The position numbers and the translations under genes are program-made. From Bondarzewia mesenterica (Eukaryota > Basidiomycota > Agaricomycetes > Russulales > Bondarzewiaceae), in the NCBI GenBank assembly GCA_004802705.1, contig SGPL01000060.1:29111-93110 (forward strand): 64,000 nucleotides of DNA. Reading direction: 5' to 3'. The notes under the pieces are model-generated. The model had not been told where the DNA came from, made no database searches, and was given only the letters and a program-made list of their open reading frames with translations. Positions 22,441-34,085 of this stretch are shown piece after piece; within the stretch, counting starts at the first letter, position 1, and each line of letters starts with the position of its first letter.

Positions 22441-23327
22441 CTAATTTTCCTTCATCGTCGGGTCGTCTCTCCCCGCCCAGAGCCCACCATCAACTGGACT
22501 AGTCGACGCGCTCCCTGGAGGCGTATTCAAAGCCGCAACCAGCTTGTTAGTGAAGTCCGGCGTCAGATACGTTCCGAAGGAAACATAATTCTCCGATGTG
22601 TAACTCCGGTGCGTGAGCGGGCGACGGAAGAACTGCTCCGTGGGCGGTGCAGAAGCCTGGGAAAGGATGGGCACTGGGGGAGGAGGGAGTGGCATTGACG
22701 GAGGCGCTGTCGGTGGCTTGCGAATCGCGCGGCGAGAACTGTGCAGAGTCGTCGGGGCCGATGAGTGACGGAACAGACGCGACGCGCAGGGCTGTGAACG
22801 TACCGTAACACGTCTCCGAGGCTTCCGCTCCTCATTCTTCCGGTTCTCGGAGTAGAACCCAATTGAAGCTCAGGACCAGCATCAACACTGAGGCTTCCAC
22901 TCCTCGAGCGCGAGCCACTTGTTGGACTCATGAGTACCGTGCGCTGCAACGCGGCACCAGCGCTCCTAAGAGGCGACTTGATACTTCCCATCGCGCTTGA
23001 GCCAACAGTGATGCTGCTTTTGCGTCTCCTGAGCTTGGGAGCCTGTGGAGCCGTGAACGAGGACGTGCTTGACGCGCGCGAGCGCGAGCTCCCATTGTCC
23101 GTGTCCAGGAAGTGTGAGGGCGGAGATGTACTTGGAGGATATTCGGAGAAAGATTGTTTGAGGCCTGTAGGTGTCGATTCGAGGTCGGTGATCATAGGGC
23201 TCGTAGTAGGCGAGGATGGGCGCGAATTGGGGGAGTCCATGCGACCATGAGGTCGCGGGGTAGCGAGGAGCCCCGAAGAAAATATGGAGGAATACCCGCC
23301 GGGTGCGTGAGTTGTTGCGGTTGTCAT
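22441..23327 (-). CDS. Hypothetical Ser/Pro-rich protein
   Basis: I do not recognise a domain. The ATG at 23327 starts MTTATTHAPGGYSSIFSSGL. Ser, Pro and Arg dominate, with repeated SRSRSGSLS-like stretches and many SP dipeptides (SPNSRPSSPTTSP), which suggests a disordered, phosphorylated protein. One intron has its donor after GDVLR and its CTGCACAG acceptor before SRRAIRKPPTAPPSMPL. The C-terminus is more ordered: EQFFRRPLTHRSYTSENYVS, FGTYLTPDFTNKLVAAL. The conserved-looking end and clean splice support a real gene. No membrane segment or signal peptide. Confidence 0.65.
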
Positions 23328-24196
23328 CGCCGATAGAACTGTGTGGAGTTGGAGGGGTGTGCAGGTCCTAGGAAAAAAAGAATATTATCTCGAGCCAAGT
23401 TGAACTTGTTGGATTTCGAAGAATGGAAGGCTATAAGGTAAGGTAATGGGCGTAGCGCTAGTCGTACAAGAGAAATGAAAGCTTGGGACAGCGCCAAACA
23501 GTCTTTGAGCGCAGTCAGCCTTCAGGATAGGTGGGTGGTTCAGAGAGAGCACCGTCACTAGTGTTGAGTCCAATTTATCTTGAACACTCGGCTCATGTGA
23601 CATTCACTCGCGTAAATTGACTCTGAAGCATCACGTAATCAGCTGTTACGGTTGCCTTGTATTTCTGTTTGTCGTTGCTTTGTAGCGTGTCCATGGCAAC
23701 TGGCATGTCCTCGGGAAAATATTGGCGACTTTAAATTTTTCAAGCTAAACGTGGAAAGCTCTTCCGAGGTCTCAAAGTCTCAAGGTAATTTCTTTATGCG
23801 TGGACGAAGGCACCATGTCAAATTTAAGGCGAAGAGATTTTATGGGAGGCTGATACGCGGAGGACCGAGGTGTCCAATGGTGGGGTGAATGAAACTCGGT
23901 CCACGCTTCAGCTCTCACCGAAAGATATCCATCCGAGCCTCGTCTCAGTTGAGTACCAAGGGCTGAATGGTCTCATGTATATGGTCCGTTGTTTACAGTC
24001 AGCTTGCAAATGCAATGATTTCCGAGGAAATGAGACGCTCATTATTCCCATGACGCCGTATGAATTGGGAAGATACAGTAAGATGAAAATGTTCGGCGGT
24101 CTATCCAGAGCCAATGCCCATCTGTCCATCCACGTCCTGCTATTGAAGGCTTACCTCGTCAAGTTCGTTATAGCTAACGATAAGCAGCACGGCCAA
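23328..24196. other. Intergenic
   Basis: Between a leftward gene start at 23327 and the lipase stop at 24197. Plus-strand frames at 23652-23888 and 23870-24214 have no domain and overlap the lipase end, so I leave them out. Confidence 0.45.
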
Positions 24197-25530
24197 TCAC
24201 AGAGGGCAGTTTGATCCGCTCATCGACACGTTTGCGAAGTACGGTCCTGAAAACAATGGCAAAAAAATGTCTCATTAATGCCGCAATTCGTTTTGCCCTC
24301 GATTCGGGACGGAACTCACCAATGTGATCAGGGATGCTAGTATCCANCAGGGAGTTCCCATCGATACAGTTCGCGTTCTCTTGTCCAGGGCACGCGATGG
24401 TGCTAGTTGCCTCACCCGTCGTGTCATCCGTCGCTTGAATGTGCACCTCGCCAGAGGAATGTTGGTACCCGATGAAGCGAGGAGGGACGACGGGGACTGG
24501 GTCATTTTTGTGCGTAATGAAGGTGAAGTTCCCGCCGAGCTGATATTAGACATCAGTAGGAATACTTAAAGAGAAAGAGAGATACAGAGCAGGATATCCG
24601 ACGCACCTCAGAGTCGATGAGATCAGCGTAAGCCTGATTTCCACCACGAGGAAGGCCAAACACAACAGTATTGATCTCAACTGAAGGTTGTAAGTTTTGA
24701 CGCAGCATCAGAGCATCCATGGTCGCAATCGCAGCACCCAGGCTGTGTCCAGTGATAGAAACCTTGTTCACATTATTCTTCGCGAGACCATCCTTCACAG
24801 TGGACAGAACGATGTCGGCTGAACGCCCGTGTGCCTGGCCAAATCCGTCATGCACCTTCACGTCGCCTGTGGAAAAAAACAGTGAAGAAAAGAACATATA
24901 TGAGAAAGACACACACACTGCCAGCTTTGGGGAACAGCGTCTGATTGATGTCGCTTTGAAGAAATTCCGCATCATTGATGACGGATAAGCTGTTCGGAAA
25001 AAATAAAGCGAGGTGAGACTGCGCTCCGTTACCAAGAAATATAATGAACTCGTACACGTTCGTTGCGTCAGTCCCTTGATGGGCGACGACAATGCTCGAC
25101 GTCTTTGAATCATACGAGACGAAGACTGTTTATGAGGGTGAATTACAATACACGAAATCCGCTTTCCATGCACTCACATCGTGGTGTCTTTCCACCATCT
25201 TTAACATTCAATCACATCAGCACAGCTCACACATCGCGCACCAATTCATTCGAGAAGAAGAAAAGAAAACGTACCACCTCCGACAACAAGCGGCGTCACA
25301 CCGTTCATACCCAACGCTTGGCACGGAGCCCCGCAATTCCAGTTTTCTACTGCCTGGTTCGAGCAATATGCGATTCGCGCGAACTGTGCAGGGCGGACAA
25401 AGTCGTTCGTGATCGTATCGGCTGAGACTTCGGTGGTTGCGGCGGTGTTGTCTGCACGGTCTTGCAACGGGGCGGCGCGCACAATGAAGGGGACTGTTGC
25501 CAGAGCGAACACTGCTGCGAGATGGATCAT
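24197..25530 (-). CDS. Secreted class 3 (fungal) lipase
   Basis: A triacylglycerol lipase of the Rhizomucor type, secreted. The ATG at 25530 starts a signal peptide (MIHLAAVFALATVPFIVRA, then AP). The mature part begins DFVRPAQFARIAYCSNQAVE, with NCGAPC close by. Exons then give YEFIIFLGNG, GDVKVHDGFGQAHGR and VSITGHSLGAAIATMDAL, where GHSLG holds the nucleophile Ser, and VFGLPRGGNQAYADLIDSEV. The catalytic His is in the IGYQHSSGEVHI block. A last small exon gives GPYFANVSMSGSNCPL and a TGA at 24197-24199. Base 24357 is N, inside the C-terminal domain. Introns are short GT-AG. All triad motifs are present and the frame is open. Confidence 0.87.
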
Positions 25531-26605
25531 ATCTAGGTCAGAATTTGATGTGATAAACGGACGGTAGACCACAGATGATTGAATTATTGGGAGGGGGATA
25601 ATGAACGTGGAGGTATGAAGTAGGCCCAGCCTAAAGATCAGAAAATTGAGCAGAAGGGGGAAAAAGACTAGGGAAAATAGCAGTGGGCAAGGGCGTCAGA
25701 GGCGAGATTTGTTGCTTACCTCTCCTTTATATCAGAGCTGATTTCACCGTGATCACCAATCGACCGCCATCAACTAAATGAGCATCACTCACATGGTCAA
25801 CTTCCATGCTATCTGAACACAGCATAACGCACGACAAATCAGCGGCATCCCCGAGCACATAGCCGTAGTTCAAGACATCATGATGATTCAATTCACGAGA
25901 GCCATGGAGATTCAGATCAAATGTCATACGAGAGTGAGAGCGAAAGCTGGAGACCGTTCGATAGGTTCCAAGGGGCAGACGATAGATCATCATTGCTCAT
26001 GAGCGACCATTGATGCAGTCTTCGAAAGAGTCCACGTACGTAGAGGGTAGAAAACCACAGATCTAGAAAAACACTCGAGTAGTAGCTGCCAAGTTATATG
26101 CAACCTGACACCAACCTGACACGATGTCGAGATTTTGATGCAGATAAATTACAATCAAATATAATTGAATTATTTGATGTGCAACGGCCGACTAGCTCAG
26201 TTGGTTAGAGCGTCGTACTAATAATGCGAAGGTCTTGGGTTCGATCCCCACGTTGGTCCAGAGAGTGTTTTTGCCTTGTACTAAGTAACAGGCATTGCGT
26301 TTACCATCTCTAGAGTGATTGAACCTTTTTAACTTTTGGTCAACCATGGAAATACAGGCATGCTTTGGTAAATTCGATTGTGATACAGTATGAATGAGAC
26401 ATAAACAAGTAGGTAATGCTACGGCGATGAATTAATCGAAAGCAAAACCGTCATAGCGTGCACAGCAGCTCAGAGCAAATTAAAGTATTATCCACTTACT
26501 ATGAGAGATAGATAAACCGGAGGACTAGACGACATCGTTTTTAAGAGTGAACCCAATTGTCAGATCGTGAACAAACCAAGGCGAGAATTTCTAAACCACA
26601 GGAAC
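25531..26605. other. Intergenic with one tRNA gene
   Basis: Lipase promoter side. A minus-strand 88-codon frame (25727-25993) has no known domain. The second tRNA-Ile(AAU) lies at 26186-26259; the rest is AT-rich and empty as far as I can see. Confidence 0.45.
26186..26259 (+). tRNA. tRNA-Ile(AAU), second copy
   Basis: Matches the copy at 21664 over the whole body, including the AAU anticodon loop CTAATAA. Near the 3' end GTTGGCC has become GTTGGTC, so pair 2:71 is G:U instead of G:C, and the discriminator base differs. Still foldable. Confidence 0.88.
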
Positions 26606-28244
26606 TCAGTCCTTCTTCCCCCCGCCTATCGCTCTCAAAAAGCCCTTTACACCTCCCCCAACCGCCAGATTCAGCCGCGAGGGCTTCTCGGCGACACTTC
26701 GACCGGCCTTCGTCTCTTCCCGGACGGCAGCGAGCTGTCGGACGGGGGCAGGCACGGGGGCGGGAGCAGGGGCAAACGAGTCGCTGAAGAAAGTAGCGCT
26801 CTGCTGATCGACGGGAGAGTTGGTGGGGCATTTTGTCTGTGGAGCAGCTGGGGGAAGGGTGAGGGGAGCCGGGCGGCGGCGAGCCTTGCCCACGGGCATG
26901 GAGCGAATAGGGGGGCTAGACTCAGAGCGGGGCGATCGCGGGAGCATAAATGCGGAGGCGTCGGCATTGCGCGGGTGTGGCGCGGGCCGTTGCGAGCGCG
27001 CGTGAGCTAGGACGGAAAGGTCTGATGCGCCTGTGGCGGCGGGTGCCAGTGCGCTGCTGGAGGCAGCAGGAGTTTCTGTGCTCTTCTCTGTTTCGGGTGC
27101 TGCGATCGCGTACCACGAGTCGAGATCGGAGTCTTGAGACAATATGCTCCCGTGACGCTCCTCCGATTTGTCGGTACATGTTGGGCTCGCGTCGTCCCTT
27201 GCTGAAAGATCCAAGGCTCCCTCTCCACCTAAGAGGTGGGCGTGCTCGCATTCCTCGTCCTCGTCCCGCCATACTCTGCCATAGCTGTCGCGGTGGATAT
27301 GTCCTACCGCTACATCGCTCCGACCGTTCTTCGCGGCTGTCTTGGCTTCGTGTTCCAGCATCCGACTGATATTCCCCTCCCGCGCTCCCACCATCCGCAA
27401 ACTGCATCAATGCAATCTTGTTCTGGAAGGGCACCGCGAGGGGATGGCAACCGTTCTTCGCCTTCTTGCGGCGAGCACTGGTCAACGCCGTGGAACCGTC
27501 ACAAGAATTATTGGAGCGAGGGCGAGTCGCGGAACCCTGGCCCTTGGTCTTCACTTTCTTGCCCATAGGACTGCGTGCCGGCGAGATAGGCACGGTGGTG
27601 GATTTGGAGCGGCGGAAGCGAGTAGTGGATTTTAGAACGGTGAGGGAGCGCAAGCGGCGCAGAGAGGATTTTTTGGGAGATCTTTTGTCAGGCGAGACAG
27701 GGAAGGAGGGGATGACGAGCTTAGCCAGTGCCTCTTTCTGCGTCTGAGTATAGACGCCAAACCGAGGGGAAGCCATGGCGGGTGTGTTGGGCAGAGCGAC
27801 GAAGGCGTATGCATACCCGAGAGCGACCAGGTCGGGTTTCCAATTATTGATGGAAGGGGTGATTACGGGAGATGCAATTATGGGCGGGGTGGTCACGGAG
27901 GGGCTATTCAAGGACAAAAAGGACGTAGGTGGGACGTGCGTAGAGGTTGAAGGACGACGAGAACGAGAGAGCGAGCTGCGACGGTTCAAGCTATACAGCG
28001 AAGGGCGGCGCACGGAGCACGGAGGGCTGGCAGGCGCTGGAGAGCCGGGTTGGACGAGGGCAGCCCAGGCAGAGATAGCGGAGGTGGTGTGCGATCGACA
28101 TCTAGTTGCAGGGGACGTAGGAGTCGCAGGACGTGGTGGGAGAGGCTGAACTGGGCGCTTTTTCTGAGGCGGATGCGCGAGGAATTCGTAGGTTGCGCGA
28201 GGAGCAGTTTGGGACTGGACAGGTGCAAGGACTTGAGCAGACAT
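26606..28244 (-). CDS. Conserved hypothetical protein, split by a +1 frameshift
   Basis: I know this only as an unnamed protein of mushroom-forming fungi. The ATG at 28244 starts MSAQVLAPVQSQTAPRATYE. It is basic and Ser/Pro-rich, with WKPDLVALGYAYAFVALPN and PRFGVYTQTQKEALAKL in the middle, then FQNKIALMQFADGG. There the matching frame shifts: the rest (GNISRMLEHEAKTAAKNG, HIHRDSYGRVWRDEDEECEH, AHLLGGE, ATFFSDSFAPAPAP, GGVKGFLRAIGGGKKD) lies one base over and ends at 26606. Removing one G near 27,380 would restore one frame; no intron fits, because the only GT..AG pair is 26 nt. It is a sequencing error or a recent break. Basic C-terminus; no membrane segment. Confidence 0.6.
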
Positions 28245-30262
28245 CGAGATGAGAGAATTTCAGAGATATGGGCGTGTTCTTGCAGAAAAATAGATAGAGC
28301 TCTGGCGAAGGTTGTCAGTTTTGAGAGTTAGTGAAGGAACGAAGAGAAGACTCACGATATGTAGGAGTGAGTTGTGTTCGAGGTGATGGATACAAGGAGG
28401 AAAGGATACAGATAAGAACGGATGAAAAGCGGGATGCGAAAGTAGAGATGATCAGACAGATGCGGACTGTGGATACAGAGATGTAGAAAGAGATGGAACG
28501 GTCCTGATGCCAGTTGAGAACTTGGAGGCAGATGCGAGTGCGAGGAAGTGCGAGACAAGCTAGCAGAAACTGGGGGCCAGAAAATTATGGGGGAGGGTTA
28601 AATACGCATTGACGGACCAATGCGACCAAAGCGATGGCCGTGAGCAGTGAGAGAGGGAACAAAGAACAATAGCAACTTTGTAGGCGGCTATGGGTTGTGT
28701 GTCCACAACAGCAGGACCCGAATCACTTGCTCATTGTCAACCATCTTTTGTTATTGTTGACTCAGCTGTTGCATCATTCGTTAGGAGACTACAAACCTGC
28801 GTAGTCGGTGGCAGAGGTCTCGTTGGAATACAAGGTCGACTTTGCTGTGTGACGCGTTTACAACAGCACCGTGTAGAGCCAGCCGAATCCCGATGCCCTC
28901 TATCGTTGCAATCGTCAACTGATGACTTCGTCGGCACTGCATCGCAGCATTCATTCTCGTGCGCGATCATCTTTTTGGCGCAGAGCGCTGTCGCCGTCAA
29001 CATGATCTTCGCGTCACAGCTTTAGTGGGTGACTATAACGCCTGCGGCCTAGGATGCATGGATCACTGCGCACATTCTGTCGTCACCCTCAGCATCGTCG
29101 ATGCACCGGCTCCCCTTCGCTGTGCATCGCCATCCCTCTTTGGCGGTTCATCGGTAACAATGAATTGTCGACAAATCGGGGTCGCGTGCACTGACCTAGT
29201 GTTGTCCGTCAATAGCAAGTCTGTGAGCGATGGAGAAGAGCCTGCCTTTCAACGTGCTGACGGAGGAGACTGAGGCGAAAATCGTGCTCGTCGACCAGAC
29301 CGTTTCAACACGTCGCTGTCGTATCTCAACCAGAGGATCCACAGTGCGAAAGATGATTGATGTCGATGATCTGTCGGTGTCACTGGTGTTCTCGACTCCT
29401 CTGCACCTGCGTGAATTCGTCCCAAGAGACGACAGCACCGTCAAGGCAAACTGCAATGTTCAGGAGGTGAGTCGTCCCTCGATTGCAGTACGCGTTTAGG
29501 TTGGGTAGATGTGTTGTGCGCACCGTTGCAGCGTTGTTGGAACTAAGGGTCGTTTACGGATATTCGCTTTGTCAATGAGCGTATCCTCGTCTGTTTAGCG
29601 ATGCGGTCCGCGATATCCCTTCTGATCGACAAGGCGTGCAATTCTGGTCAACCAGTCGTTAAAGGTCGTTAACCATCATTAAATCGCTCTCCACTCTTGT
29701 GTAGCAGGCAATGCACGGTCTGATTTGTGCTGATTTATGTCAAATGTTCTTCATCTCCCTTTCAGCTCGTGACTCGAAACCGTCATGCCGTTTCCCATCC
29801 CTCACTCAGATATTCACTTTCTTTTCATTGGATTGAACGCCTGCCTCTGCCAATGCGCATGTACTGTATCCAAGTTCACCAAAGTTTGGAAGGCAATTGA
29901 ACCCGAGATGCCATATCTAATCAAGCTTCGGTCGCGAGCGTCTTCGTATGAGTCTGCGTGCGAGGTCTATCGTGGATATTTTGACGGGCCAGATAATTCC
30001 TTATACATCGAATGGATGACGACGGTTTGCGATGCACTCAATGTGCAATTCATGAATGCGTGCAGTGTGCATGAATTTGAGAGATGAAATCAGCATTTAG
30101 CTGTTCCCAAGCGATGATTGAATACGGATGACATGAGCGAACTTCCACACGCCCGAAACCTTCCTTCTCTTCATCGCATTTTCTTCGTCTAAGTCTTTCT
30201 CACTGCTGCTTGTCCTTACTTATTGCTTCGCATGTTCATGCTATGGATAAAGCATCCAAATA
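28245..30262. other. Gene-poor stretch
   Basis: Two kilobases without a convincing gene. A plus frame at 29785-30087 is the only one with protein-like composition and is listed separately. The rest contains short frames on both strands with no family resemblance. Confidence 0.4.
29785..30087 (+). CDS. Small ORF, possibly RNase H1 N-terminal-like
   Basis: 100 codons from ATG to TGA. The part KFTKVWKAIEPEMPYLIKL followed by SSYESACEVYRGYF vaguely recalls the pattern of the RNase H1 N-terminal (viroplasmin) fold, in which an aromatic strand is followed by a helix ending A.Y. The first 30 residues are Cys-rich and unlike it. It may be an exon of a broken or unrecognised gene. Weak call. Confidence 0.22.
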   Translation: MPFPIPHSDIHFLFIGLNACLCQCACTVSKFTKVWKAIEPEMPYLIKLRSRASSYESACEVYRGYFDGPDNSLYIEWMTTVCDALNVQFMNACSVHEFER

Positions 30263-30604
30263 TCAGTATGCATTTTTGGTCATCAGGAAGATCCATCCAG
30301 GCGCAGTCTCGGGTTGGAACACATTGAAGCTCACACATCCAGGATAGACAACAACACCGACGCGACGCACGGTACAAGGTATGCCATTGTATACAATAGG
30401 GTGAAGTACTTCTAAATAGTAATGCACTAAGCTCCTTGCAGAAAGCGCGGCAAGATAAAATAAAGAGAAGAGAAAGAAGAGCGACGACATGAATCCTCGG
30501 ATCGATGCGGGTGCGCGCGCTGCAATGGAGGAGAGGAAAAAATAGGAAAGAACCACGATGTCAGCAAACGCGAAAACAAGAAGGACAATAAAAGGTGCTT
30601 GCAA
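30263..30604 (-). CDS. Small membrane ORF, paralogous to sequence at 50.1-50.6 kb
   Basis: 113 codons with hydrophobic stretches: APFIVLLVFAFADIVVLSYF and SSLFFLFSLFYLAALSA. It ends VGVVVYPGCVSFNVFQPETA and a few more residues. The same DNA, diverged, reappears on the plus strand near 50,150-50,560. There GVIVYVQTF and NFNAFQLENALGRIF replace the C-terminal blocks, and GGGATCATCATG and AGAAGAGGCTTG are shared upstream. In the other copy the hydrophobic part may be an intron, so the coding limits here are uncertain. Function unknown. Confidence 0.3.
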   Translation of the reverse strand: MQAPFIVLLVFAFADIVVLSYFFLSSIAARAPASIRGFMSSLFFLFSLFYLAALSARSLVHYYLEVLHPIVYNGIPCTVRRVGVVVYPGCVSFNVFQPETAPGWIFLMTKNAY

Positions 30605-30743
30605 GCCTCTTCTCCTTCAAACGCACATGATGATCCCTTCATCAGCCTCGTCGTCTGTCGAAAGTTCCATCTCACCCTTTCGGTCCTAGCCCCCCTTCCA
30701 TCCGTCCACCAGCGTCTTACCCACTCCTTGGTACGCCTCCCAC

Positions 30744-31877
30744 TCACCCTGTCTCGGGGTGATACTTCTTCCAATGTGTATTGCGTGTGTCTGAGCGCCT
30801 GAACTTGCTTGTGCACCCTTCCTGACCACATGGGTACTTCGGCACAGCGTGGTGTTTCTTTGACTTACGCTGGTGCTTTGTGAAGTCAGACAACTGCTTG
30901 AAGGCGTGTCCGCAGCACACGAATCGCGATGCTACTGGAGGTTGGGTAGATGGTGCTGGCGTCACCGTCGTCAATGTGGATGGGGCGCCGTCGCCGGGAC
31001 TTGCGACAGGTGGGACGTTCAGCCCTCCGACTGGCAAATTGGCAGTCTGGGAGCTGGGAATGCTGCTGGGGATTTTATCCTCGAGCACATCCTCCTTTGA
31101 TACCGTTTTGTTGGTTTTGGGGGCTTGGCCCAGCTGTTCGTAGTCGGTAGACCAATAGCCCTCGATGCTGATAGTTCTCCGCGTTTTTGACACGGGGAAG
31201 GAGTCTTCATATTCATCGCCTTCTCGCTTCCTCTTCATGCTGCGCTTGACTCCGCCACTGGCCCCCCATGAGGATAAGCTTGCTGTGCTCGAAGATGGCC
31301 CCTGTGAGGCGGCATCCGACGATGTGACCGTGTCGGGTACAGCCAGTGCCAGTGGAGGTGCCGAAGCCGTAGGTAACGGTGCCGCATATGTGTATGAGGG
31401 CACTGCAAATTTTACCTCGGATGCGACATCGGTGTGTGGGGGCAACATATTTGGTGAGGTTGTTTCAGCGGCGAGAGGAGGAGGGATCGCGAACGGAGGT
31501 CCCGCAAAAGAAGGATCTGCGGTCGCGAACTGGGGTGTGACCAGCGCGGGGTAGCTTGTCGCGACGTTAAACGGGGCATCGTTGCTTAACGATAGCCGGG
31601 GTGCCATGGTGGCGAACGGAAAGGCGATGGCCCCCCGGGCATTGAAGAAAGAGAGCGGGGTTTCGTTGCACAGAGCCTCGGCCAGGGAAGAATAATATGG
31701 CTGTTGAGGTGAAAAAGGTGAACGATATATAAATGCGTGTCCATCTCTGTTGACTAAGCCATAGTTGAAACCCTGCAAGGTATCGAAGGTCAGTCTCCAT
31801 CTCGCCGTCGACAGAGGCAAATTTACCGAGGCAGGGTCTCTTGCATGCGCATAATGATTGTTGAATGGGTTGGCCAT
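30744..31877 (-). CDS. C2H2 zinc-finger protein
   Basis: Probably a nuclear DNA-binding protein. The ATG at 31877 (MANPFNNHYAHARDPASVNL) is the first true ATG. A long Pro/Ala/Ser-rich region with SMKRKREGDEYEDSF, a likely nuclear signal, leads to two C-terminal fingers: FVCCGHAFKQLSDFTKHQ then YPCGQEGCTSKFRRSDTRNT with HWKKYHPETG. The second has C-x4-C and H-x4-H spacing; the first has a tight CC pair and is atypical. A GTGAGT directly spans the stop codon, so the gene could splice on. The finger region and downstream DNA are repeated in inverted orientation at 49.15-49.4 kb. Target unknown. Confidence 0.65.
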   Translation of the reverse strand: MANPFNNHYAHARDPASVNLPLSTARWRLTFDTLQGFNYGLVNRDGHAFIYRSPFSPQQPYYSSLAEALCNETPLSFFNARGAIAFPFATMAPRLSLSNDAPFNVATSYPALVTPQFATADPSFAGPPFAIPPPLAAETTSPNMLPPHTDVASEVKFAVPSYTYAAPLPTASAPPLALAVPDTVTSSDAASQGPSSSTASLSSWGASGGVKRSMKRKREGDEYEDSFPVSKTRRTISIEGYWSTDYEQLGQAPKTNKTVSKEDVLEDKIPSSIPSSQTANLPVGGLNVPPVASPGDGAPSTLTTVTPAPSTQPPVASRFVCCGHAFKQLSDFTKHQRKSKKHHAVPKYPCGQEGCTSKFRRSDTRNTHWKKYHPETG

Positions 31878-34085
31878 GACGATTGGAGATGGAATGGCTG
31901 ACGATGTTGATTTGAGGCTCAAGTTGGGCGTTGGCTCGAGTTTCGGAGACCAGTGTGGGTGGGTACGGATGGCTGGTTATTTAAAGTCAACACGGCGTCG
32001 GTGGCTCTTGTTTTTTCTCCTCTTTATTGTAACGAACGAATACGGAAAATGCGGATGGCGCTGACGCGCGAATAATGGGGCTTCCTGACCAATTTGATTC
32101 CAGAACACTGCTGTGTATTCGGCAACGTTGAGATGGAGGTACTACCTTTTGCGTGTGCGCTCTCTGGACTCATCGAACTCGTGTATGTATTCCCTCGGAG
32201 GAGCCATGTCATGGTGTACGAGGCCTGCCATTGGCGAGCCATCAGCCATCAATTGCGGCGATGTGGATCTGTTACTGCGGTGTCTATGGCACTCTTCCGA
32301 TCTTTTTGATAAGAAGTTGCTTCTGGTCTTAATCGCACTCTTAGGGACGTAAGTACTGTACGCCCTTCCTGGCCCGCTAGCCTTGAGTCGGAACCGCGCA
32401 CGTTTGGACATTCGCATCCTCATGCACGTACCTTTCTTTCAACCCTCATTCCGGATTTAGTCTTCAATGAGTACCGATGCCTCCTGTCGGCGTGCTTCTC
32501 GTCTGGTCAGATGCTATCATCGACGCAATCGTCATATGACATCTTGTTCGCCATTTTTCTATCCNTTTCGATCTCGTTTAGCATGAATGTCTGGCCGCTG
32601 ACGAGTTCATTTTTGCAAAGCAGCAATATGTTAGACACTCAATATGCTGGCCATTTCTGCAGCTTTTTCGTTGCGTATCGCATAATTTGTGGGTGCGCGG
32701 GCGGCGGTTTTCAGCACGGGCACCGTGTCTCCCGGCCATCGTCCTCAATTGCCCACTAATCTCTCCACAGCCGCTGGCTCCGCGCATGCAGCTGCCAGGC
32801 TGGGACGCCCCGGCACCGTTGTGTTGCAACCAGGAGGCCTGAGGCTCGAAGGACATTGTAGTGGAGATGCGATGGTGGTGGGCTCGTTTATTTCCTACTG
32901 TTGGATGAGGTGACATGTGGACACGTTTTTCTGTGAGTAAAACCTGTCTCATGTCTTTTTGCTATGCAAAATGCTAACCGACGAAAAATCAACTAACTAG
33001 GCCAATGCTGGGTAGCCAGGGTATACATAAGGCTGAACCACATACGTCGGCTGCGCGATAGACTTTGCAGCTGTAGTAGGTGAAGACACAGCTTAATGTG
33101 AGCGGAAGGGTATGGGAATGCAGGCGACAATGATGATGTGTCTGATTTGGACGCAGAAAAGATGGGGAAGAAAAATCGAAGGTCGAACATCGCAATATAG
33201 ATCTACAAGAGTTTAATTTGAGTCGTACAAACTTTCTTCGAGGAATATACCGTTGCCAGATGCAAAAGCGGTCAATCGTATAAGATGAGAATCCAGCGAT
33301 CTTGTTGCAAGACGGGAGGCCGACCTCAAACCTGCGTGTGCCGGTGTGCGACCCCAAAGACCGAAGATTCAAGAGACAATAACCTCAGAAAGCTCTTGAT
33401 GCAGACCGTGCACAGAGGTGCACAGTAAACCAGAAATCACCGGCAAAATACATGGCAAAACCTGACATGTCGACAGACATGGAATGGGGGCGGAGGCTGG
33501 CTCTTTGAAAATTGAATAAAATAAAATACTCACCATTAGAGCTCGACGTTGTGTGGCTCGTACGGCGTGAGTAGTTCTGACAGTAATAATATGCGGCACT
33601 AAGAGCGAACAAAAAGTCCACAAAGACGATTTTCTCTAAGTAAGTAGTCCGGCGACGATGTTTCCAGATATCAGCTGAGTCGAACAGTTGAGTATGTCTC
33701 GTTCCAAAACATTTAACTTGTAATGGCCTCGAAAGCCAAGGGCCTTAAAGTGGTCTGTTTGTTCAAGAAGAAATTGTTCGTTAACGAAGTTGTTCCGAGG
33801 AAAGCTGCTGTTCCGCAGTCCCATAATCGGTTCCGTGAGCGCAGCCATCCGTATTTGGCGCTCAGCCACGACTTGATATCACTCCTCACCCGTCCACGTC
33901 CAACGTCCACCCTCTCATCCCCGCCCTTGCTCTTCAAACATATACGGTAGACAGACGACTAAAGACACACTCGAGGTCCTCTAAAATCTATCCGTTGACA
34001 CTGCAGCATCCTGTCTGACTGAGCATTCCAGCGACTGCACTTACCCTCAAATCACAATCAGAGGTTGACGTGTCGGTCTACCAAA
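31878..34085. other. Gene-poor stretch with possible unmodelled exons
   Basis: Nothing firm. A minus-strand join at about 33,400-33,730 (YLEKIVFVDFLFALSAAYYY, with a GTGAGT donor after TSSSN) looks coding but I could not find its start or partners. Position 32565 is N. The VPS10 promoter lies at the right end. Confidence 0.35.

Noticed and set aside
26567..28331. Long plus-strand ORFs opposite the 26606-28244 gene
   Set aside because: Arg/Gly-rich antisense of a Ser/Pro-rich gene; no domain.
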